A DNA stretch of 10,458 bases, taken from NCBI GenBank assembly GCA_004525355.1, contig SPCK01000044.1, positions 1 through 10,458 on the forward strand, read 5' to 3'. The DNA is from Spirochaetales bacterium (lineage in GTDB: Bacteria; Spirochaetota; Spirochaetia; Treponematales; UBA12059). The notes below the pieces were generated by a model that was not told the origin of the DNA, did no database searches, and was given only the letters and a program-made list of their open reading frames with translations. This document shows positions 6,460-10,458 of the stretch, piece after piece (the first letter of the stretch is position 1; each line of letters starts with the position of its first letter). The position numbers and the translations under genes were made by a program.

Positions 6460-8011
6460 GACGCAAAAGCTGCGCATACTCGTCTGCGGGCATTTCTTGC
6501 GCGAGACCAGAGCCATCGTCACCTCGGGCGACTTTCCCGATGTGGAGGTTCGCTCCTACGCCCTTGACTGCGGTCATCCCCAGCTTTCCGAGAGCGTAAG
6601 CGCGCGGATTGCCAAGGCTGGCGGAAGCAGCGGAGAGGTCGTCTTGATGGTGGCCGGCTGCCTGCCGGGCACGTTTGATACACAGGGACGCATCCCTGCG
6701 TTCTTTCGCATCCACCGGGTCGAACAATGCTTTACGCTCCTGGCCGATAGCTGTCTCATTGATGAACTCATGCTCGAGGGGGCGTATATCCTCACCCCAG
6801 GATGGCTTTCAGGGTGGCGCTCGCGCCTCTCCCGATGGGGCTTTGACCAAGCTACGGCCAGGACCTTTTTCGCAGAGAGCGCGAAGCGCCTCGTGCTTCT
6901 CGACACGGGCGTGGACAATCGGAGCGCCGATGCACTCGAGGAATTCTCCGAATATATTGAAAGGCCACACCAGACTATCACGGTCGGCCTCGATCACTAC
7001 CGAATGGTTCTGACCCGGATCATCCAGGATTGGCGGCTCGAGAAAATGAGCCACGCCCTGGAAGCCAGCGCGGTCCTGACCTCCCGCAAGCAAGCTGACG
7101 AGGCTATGTTCCTGGATGTCCTGACCGGTCTAACGCATTTGAGTACTGAATCTGAGGCAGCCGACCGCATACTCGGTCTTTTCGACATGCTTTTTGCCCC
7201 TCGCAGGATGGTGTACGCGTCAGTCCAGGATGGTCACGTCACGGATTGCCGCGCGCAGCCCCTGCCAGCGCCGGAGATTTTGGAGTGCCAAGATTGGATC
7301 GACTCGCCCAAGGAGCTGGACCAGGACTCAGGCGGCAGACAAGGCTTCTTCCTGCGCTTTACCTTTCACGACGAATTGCTCGGCCTCCTCAAAGTCGATG
7401 AACTGGCCTTTCCGGAACGGCGCATTGAGTATTACAATCTCGCGGCGTCGATTGCCCAGGTCTGCGGGCTTGCCATCTCGAACGCGCGGATGTACCAGAA
7501 CCTGCAACATCAGGCTATCACCGATTCCTTGACCGGCTTGTTCAACCGGGGATACCTATTCGAGCGAGCCGCCCAGGAGTTCGAGCGCGCGAACCGTTAT
7601 GACCACTTCCTGGCCGCTCTCATGATCGATATCGATTTTTTCAAGAATATTAATGACACCTACGGTCACCATGTCGGCGATGAGGTGCTCATCGAGGTTG
7701 CCCATTGTATCCGCGATGAGCTGCGCGCAATCGATATCTGCGGACGCTACGGCGGCGAGGAGTTCGTGGTGATTCTCCCGGAGACGGGATCGGAAATGAC
7801 CCTGCAGGTGGCGGAACGGATCCGCTTGAAGATCGAAGGCCTTGACCTGGCCAGCGGCAACCGGCAGTTGAAAGTCACCGTGAGTATAGGCGTCGCGGTG
7901 ATGGATGGCGATTGTCACAGCCTCGAAGCCCTGCTCCAGCGCAGCGACCGTGCTCTGTACGCCGCGAAAGAGAGCGGACGCAACCGCGTCAGCGCCTGGC
8001 CGGGGAATTGA
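6449..8011 (+). CDS. DUF1638-GAF-GGDEF diguanylate cyclase fusion
   Basis: 520-aa cytoplasmic protein with three parts. Residues about 8-190 look like DUF1638: LVCGHFLRE at the start, a Cys-bearing GCLPG loop, RIHRVEQCFTLLADS, then YILTPGW (TPGW 116-119) and LLDTG near 150. Residues about 218-350 are GAF-like. Residues about 355-518 are a full GGDEF domain with DSLTGLFNR (359-367), MIDIDFFKNIND, and an intact GGEEF active site at 435-439. RAID (426-429) sits exactly five residues before it as an RxxD product-inhibition site. It should make cyclic di-GMP from two GTP. There is no signal peptide or membrane helix. ATG 6449 overlaps the URO-D gene's end, with AAGG 9 nt upstream, so all three genes are coupled. 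By inference the DUF1638 and GAF parts sense a corrinoid or one-carbon state set by the neighbours. Confidence 0.88.
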   Translation: MPTETQKLRILVCGHFLRETRAIVTSGDFPDVEVRSYALDCGHPQLSESVSARIAKAGGSSGEVVLMVAGCLPGTFDTQGRIPAFFRIHRVEQCFTLLADSCLIDELMLEGAYILTPGWLSGWRSRLSRWGFDQATARTFFAESAKRLVLLDTGVDNRSADALEEFSEYIERPHQTITVGLDHYRMVLTRIIQDWRLEKMSHALEASAVLTSRKQADEAMFLDVLTGLTHLSTESEAADRILGLFDMLFAPRRMVYASVQDGHVTDCRAQPLPAPEILECQDWIDSPKELDQDSGGRQGFFLRFTFHDELLGLLKVDELAFPERRIEYYNLAASIAQVCGLAISNARMYQNLQHQAITDSLTGLFNRGYLFERAAQEFERANRYDHFLAALMIDIDFFKNINDTYGHHVGDEVLIEVAHCIRDELRAIDICGRYGGEEFVVILPETGSEMTLQVAERIRLKIEGLDLASGNRQLKVTVSIGVAVMDGDCHSLEALLQRSDRALYAAKESGRNRVSAWPGN

Positions 8012-8225
8012 ATACAGCCGCCCATGGAAACGTCGGCCGGACACGAGCGTGAGCGATCGGAGACGAGTACCCCGCACCGTCCCGGCACGCGGGACGGGAG
8101 GAGTACTCGCAAAGAGCGCGACCCCCGCGTATGGTCAGCCCCGCCCCCGGTGGGATACGAGGCTAAGCGGGGGGCACGCCCAAGCCTCGATCGGCACTTT
8201 ACGCAAATCTTTCTTGCCGGATCTG

Positions 8226-8231
8226 TATAAT
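8226..8231 (+). promoter_or_regulatory. TATAAT -10 element of the flavodiiron gene
   Basis: A perfect TATAAT preceded directly by TG, 62 nt before the ATG. No good -35 lies 16-18 bp upstream. An alternative promoter is TTGCCG (8214-8219) with TAGTAT (8238-8243), spacer 18 bp. Confidence 0.45.
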
Positions 8232-8238
8232 CCCGACT

Positions 8239-8252
8239 AGTATCGTTATACT
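8239..8252. promoter_or_regulatory. 14-bp dyad, candidate operator
   Basis: AGTAT-CGTT-ATACT, a perfect 5-4-5 dyad just downstream of TATAAT, with the geometry of CRP/FNR-family sites but not their consensus. In this position a bound protein would most likely repress. Confidence 0.35.
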
Positions 8253-8276
8253 CGATCACGCAGGTACACCGACAAC

Positions 8277-8283
8277 AAAGGAG
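8277..8283 (+). promoter_or_regulatory. Ribosome binding site of the flavodiiron gene
   Basis: AAAGGAG lies 9 nt upstream of ATG 8293 and defines that start. Confidence 0.75.
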
Positions 8284-8292
8284 CCGATCACG

Positions 8293-9504
8293 ATGAAGGC
8301 AGCCAAAATCAACGACAGGATCTGGGCATTGCACGCGGACATCGAAACGACCGATCTCTTCGAGGGCATCTGGCCCATACCCGATGGCGTTTCCCTCAAT
8401 TCATACGTGGTCAAGGGCGAGAAGGTCGCGCTCATCGACCTGGTACGGGATTGGTGCGGCGCGCCCGAGGGTCTGAAAGCCCAGCTGGCCGACATCGGTC
8501 TGTCAATCGACACGATCGACTACCTGATACTGAACCATCTGGAGCCCGATCACACCGGCTGGCTGGCCCAGTTCAAAGCGGCCAATCCGGGCGTGCAGAT
8601 CATAGCCAGCGTCAAGGGCGTCGAATTGGTCAAGAGCTTCTACAAGATCACCGACGGACTACGCGCCGTAAAATCCGGCGACACGCTCGACTTGGGCGGC
8701 GTGACGCTCACCTTTGAGGACATCCCCAACGTGCACTGGCCGGAAACCATGGTCACCTTCGAACCCGAATCCGGCGTCCTGTTCTCGTGCGACGCCTTCG
8801 GCAGCTTTGGCAAGCTGGGAAACCGCGTCTTCGATGACGAGTATTATGCCGAGGACCACGCGTTCTTCGAGAACGAGAGCCTTCGCTATTACGCCAACAT
8901 CGTGGCCAGCTTCAGCCTGTTCGTCAAGAAAGCCGTGCAGAAACTGGCCCCGCTGAGCATCAAGGTGATAGCGCCGAGCCACGGGCTGATCTGGCGCGAG
9001 AAGCCCCAGGTCATCATCGATCGCTACGTCAAGTATGCCGGCTACATGGACGGTCCACAGGAGAAGGAAGTGTGCGTGGTATGGGGCTCCATGTACGGTA
9101 ATACCGAGCGGGGCCTGCAGGCGGCGCTGAAAGGCCTTGAAGACGAAGGCGTGCCCTTTTCAGTCCATCGAGTACCCAACGAGGACGTATCCTTCGTGCT
9201 TGCGGACGCGTACAAGAGCGCGGGCATCCTGGTAGCCATGCCGACCTATGAATACAAGATGTTCCCGCCCATGGCCTACGTCCTGGACATCTTCGAACGC
9301 AAGCACGTCTGGAACAGGAAAGCCCTGCGCATAGGCAGCTGGGGTTGGGTAGGTGGCGCGAAAAAGGAATACGACGCCCGGATCGCTCCGCTGAAGTGGA
9401 CCTGCATCGAGTCAGTTGAATGGGCGGGTGCGGCGGACAACGAGACGCTCAAGCTGTTGCGGGAGCGCGGCCGCGAGCTGGCGAGGGCCGTAAAGGGTCA
9501 ATAA
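8293..9504 (+). CDS. fprA: Class A flavodiiron protein (FprA-like O2/NO reductase)
   Basis: 403-aa cytoplasmic flavodiiron protein. It reduces oxygen to water and/or nitric oxide to nitrous oxide, protecting anaerobes; electrons normally arrive from rubredoxin or F420H2. Residues 1 to about 250 are the metallo-beta-lactamase-like diiron domain with every iron ligand of the family: HLEPDH (His82, Glu84, Asp86, His87), His148, Asp167 in SCDAFGS and His230 in APSHG. Residues about 257-400 are the flavodoxin domain with the FMN phosphate loop WGSMYGNTE (264-272). The length matches simple class A proteins, with no rubredoxin or flavin-reductase extension, so its electron donor must be encoded elsewhere. 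It appears to be monocistronic with its own promoter. The downstream gene is convergent. Confidence 0.95.
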   Translation: MKAAKINDRIWALHADIETTDLFEGIWPIPDGVSLNSYVVKGEKVALIDLVRDWCGAPEGLKAQLADIGLSIDTIDYLILNHLEPDHTGWLAQFKAANPGVQIIASVKGVELVKSFYKITDGLRAVKSGDTLDLGGVTLTFEDIPNVHWPETMVTFEPESGVLFSCDAFGSFGKLGNRVFDDEYYAEDHAFFENESLRYYANIVASFSLFVKKAVQKLAPLSIKVIAPSHGLIWREKPQVIIDRYVKYAGYMDGPQEKEVCVVWGSMYGNTERGLQAALKGLEDEGVPFSVHRVPNEDVSFVLADAYKSAGILVAMPTYEYKMFPPMAYVLDIFERKHVWNRKALRIGSWGWVGGAKKEYDARIAPLKWTCIESVEWAGAADNETLKLLRERGRELARAVKGQ

Positions 9505-9510
9505 TGAAAT

Positions 9511-9583
9511 AGCCGCGAGGATCGCCGCGAGGGATCGGGTTGAAGGCTCGCAGCCTACCGATTCCCGGGCTTTCTCCGCGGCT
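9511..9583. terminator. Compound inverted repeat between convergent genes, probable bidirectional terminator
   Basis: AGCCGCG (9511-9517) pairs with CGCGGCT (9577-9583). Inside, ATCGGGT/ACCGAT (9534-9540/9557-9562) and AGGCT/AGCCT (9544-9548/9552-9556) form an inner hairpin with a 3-nt loop. The symmetric structure sits between converging genes. The lack of a U-tract lowers confidence. The left side also has two near-tandem copies of GCCGCGAGG(G)ATC at 9512-9536. Confidence 0.5.
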
Positions 9584-9600
9584 CTCCAGCGCGAGACCCG

Positions 9601-10092
9601 TCAGTAGATGTCGTCGCCTACGTAGGACTCCTCGAATTCGTCGCACATCTCGGCCACGAAATAGATGAGGTGGGACAGTTGCTTGCCGGTAAGCGCTACC
9701 GGTACCTTGACCGTGTACAGAATCCAGATTTCGCCGTCATCGCTGGTCTCCATGGCCCAAGCCCCGACCTTGATGGTGGAATTCTGCTCCATGAGCGCTA
9801 TGATCGTATCCAGGTCGGGTATTTCATACAGCACGGCTGATACCGACCATATCTCGCGCAGTTCGACGCCCCGATAATCCTCTGTCTCCGAGATAATGAA
9901 CACGCTGTGGGAGCGATCCGGGTTGTTGTCCATCTCGTAGCTGACGACATAATTCCCCGACTCGTTGACGGTATACTTGATACCGCTCTCGTCCAGGGCG
10001 ACCGCGAGGCGCGGATCCGCCTCTTGGGCAAAACCCGACGACAGGACAGCCAATGTCATCATGGCCGCAACCAATATTACCCGAATCTTCAT
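9601..10092 (-). CDS. Exported YbjN-like small protein
   Basis: 163-aa protein with a signal peptide (residues 1-22, GFA|QE cleavage, no lipobox), so probably periplasmic and soluble. The mature part resembles YbjN/sensory-regulator-like domains, which have a secretion-chaperone-like alpha/beta fold. It begins with LAVALDESGIKYTVNESGNY and continues with alternating strands and a long C-terminal helix ending in acidic residues. The resemblance is by pattern only, and no enzymatic residues are visible. The start is well supported: AAAGGAG (10106-10100) lies 7 nt before the ATG. The gene converges on the flavodiiron gene and diverges from the response-regulator-like gene. Function unknown. The domain is often linked to stress or envelope phenotypes, but nothing here shows that. 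Confidence 0.8.
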   Translation of the reverse strand: MKIRVILVAAMMTLAVLSSGFAQEADPRLAVALDESGIKYTVNESGNYVVSYEMDNNPDRSHSVFIISETEDYRGVELREIWSVSAVLYEIPDLDTIIALMEQNSTIKVGAWAMETSDDGEIWILYTVKVPVALTGKQLSHLIYFVAEMCDEFEESYVGDDIY

Positions 10093-10185
10093 TGATAGAC
10101 TCCTTTCGGCTACACGTTGGCGCCGTTCCGGTCATATTCCCCGGGCCGGTTCCGGGCGCGTAGGTCTGCTCGGCAGGACTCCGCT

Positions 10186-10202
10186 CATGTAATTGTTACA
10201 CG
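10186..10202. promoter_or_regulatory. TGTAA-N3-TTACA dyad, candidate operator in divergent spacer
   Basis: A perfect TGTAA-TTG-TTACA palindrome spans 10188-10200, with an outer C/G pair at 10186/10202. It overlaps a weak minus-strand promoter for the YbjN-like gene: TTGTTT at 10220-10215, 16-bp spacer, TAACAA at 10198-10193. It lies about 35 bp upstream of a plus-strand TATACT. Confidence 0.4.
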
Positions 10203-10235
10203 CTAGAGGCTGAAAAACAAGAAAACACGGGTAAA

Positions 10236-10241
10236 TATACT
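10236..10241 (+). promoter_or_regulatory. TATACT -10-like element upstream of response-regulator-like gene
   Basis: TATACT matches the -10 consensus at 5 of 6 positions and would give a leader of roughly 100 nt. No clear -35 lies at the right distance, so this is tentative. Confidence 0.25.
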
Positions 10242-10344
10242 GTTGAGCGTTCTCGTTCACGGCGTTCAGAGATAGCGACTCGAGCTGGGGCTCTAGCGCT
10301 GGCGTCAAGTTTGCCCTACCCTTCCCGCTGGAGAAATGTGTGCC

Positions 10345-10458
10345 GTGAAGGTCGTGATCGCCGAGGATGAACGAATAATCGCCATGGACGGCATGGAAGC
10401 AGCCGCCATACTCAAGGAGCGATGGGGAATACCCGTAGTCTTCACGACCGCCTACGAC
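10345..10458 (+). CDS. Response-regulator receiver-like protein, internally shortened (3' partial)
   Basis: The first 38 codons of a CheY-like receiver, cut by the window end. The N-terminus VKVVIAEDERIIA has beta-1 and the acidic pair (Glu-Asp) of the metal pocket. It is followed at once by MDGMEAAAILKERWG and IPVVFTTAYD, which normally come after the phospho-acceptor Asp (alpha-3, then beta-4 with its conserved Thr). About 50 residues (alpha-1 through beta-3 with the phosphorylated Asp) are missing, yet the frame is open across the joint near 10381-10386. This may be a pseudogene, a degenerate receiver or an assembly collapse. GTG 10345 has GGAG 11 nt upstream. An in-frame ATG at 10336 has it only 2 nt away. 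What follows the receiver is unknown. Confidence 0.7.
   Translation, partial: MKVVIAEDERIIAMDGMEAAAILKERWGIPVVFTTAYD

Larger units (their letters stand above)
8012..8292. other. Hairpin-rich gene-free region before the flavodiiron gene
   Basis: 281 bp with no credible coding sequence. It contains an 8-bp perfect stem CCGTCCCG/CGGGACGG (8077-8084/8090-8097) nested inside GAGTAC/GTACTC (8065-8070/8103-8108). A GCGCG/CGCGT stem (8116-8130) and a GCCCCC/GGGGGC stem (8143-8148/8170-8175) follow. None has a U-tract. It may be the 3' end or terminator of the corrinoid operon, or a small structured RNA. The 3' part holds the flavodiiron promoter elements. Confidence 0.5.

Noticed and set aside
8100..8175. 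Cyclic-di-GMP (GEMM-I) riboswitch suggested by CGCAAAG and TAAGCGGGG strings
   Set aside because: The conserved core GGGACGCAAAGCC and the matching receptor arrangement are absent. The resemblance is limited to short G-rich strings, and the mapped -10 element lies downstream of it.
8012..8292. tRNA or other standard RNA gene in the gene-free stretch
   Set aside because: No T-loop GTTCGA-type motif, cloverleaf or SRP/tmRNA core could be found by eye.
9512..9536. Start of a CRISPR or tandem-repeat array
   Set aside because: Only two short near-adjacent copies with no spacers. Better explained as part of the convergent terminator region.

Overview
The window is GC-rich, gene-dense bacterial chromosome from a diderm: it encodes an outer-membrane beta-barrel protein with a C-terminal Phe and several exported proteins. 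It looks strictly or mostly anaerobic, with a flavodiiron oxygen/NO reductase and a corrinoid methyl-transfer module. The combination of paired FtsX-type permeases, LolA-like protein and barrel, short AFA|Q-type signal cleavage sites and a DUF1638 protein is reminiscent of free-living or gut spirochaetes. That placement is inference from memory and is not proven here.

Region 1 (2-4558, + strand) is an envelope transport operon. It holds two FtsX/MacB-family ABC permease subunits (the first cut by the window edge, its ATPase presumably upstream), a hairpin, an exported LolA-like periplasmic carrier, a translationally overlapping 490-aa outer-membrane barrel protein, and a textbook intrinsic terminator. 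Together they look like a Lol-like inner-to-outer-membrane lipid or lipoprotein export path.

Region 2 (about 4583-8011, + strand) is the most interesting part. Three tightly overlapping genes encode a B12-binding corrinoid protein (DxHxxG motif), a URO-D/MtaA-superfamily methyltransferase lacking the usual Cys zinc ligands, and a DUF1638-GAF-GGDEF fusion with an intact GGEEF active site and RxxD inhibitory site. This couples corrinoid one-carbon chemistry to cyclic-di-GMP synthesis in a single operon and is the best candidate for an undescribed sensing system.

Region 3 (8012-9583) starts with a 281-bp gene-free stretch rich in hairpins, followed by a TATAAT promoter element and a 14-bp dyad. 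These precede a complete class A flavodiiron protein gene, which ends in a complex inverted repeat shared with the convergent gene downstream.

Region 4 (9601-10458) has a minus-strand exported YbjN-like protein and, divergent from it across a 252-bp spacer with a perfect TGTAA-N3-TTACA dyad, the 5' end of a response-regulator-like gene. That receiver is odd: the sequence runs directly from the N-terminal acidic pocket to the region after the phospho-acceptor Asp, as if about 50 residues were deleted in frame.
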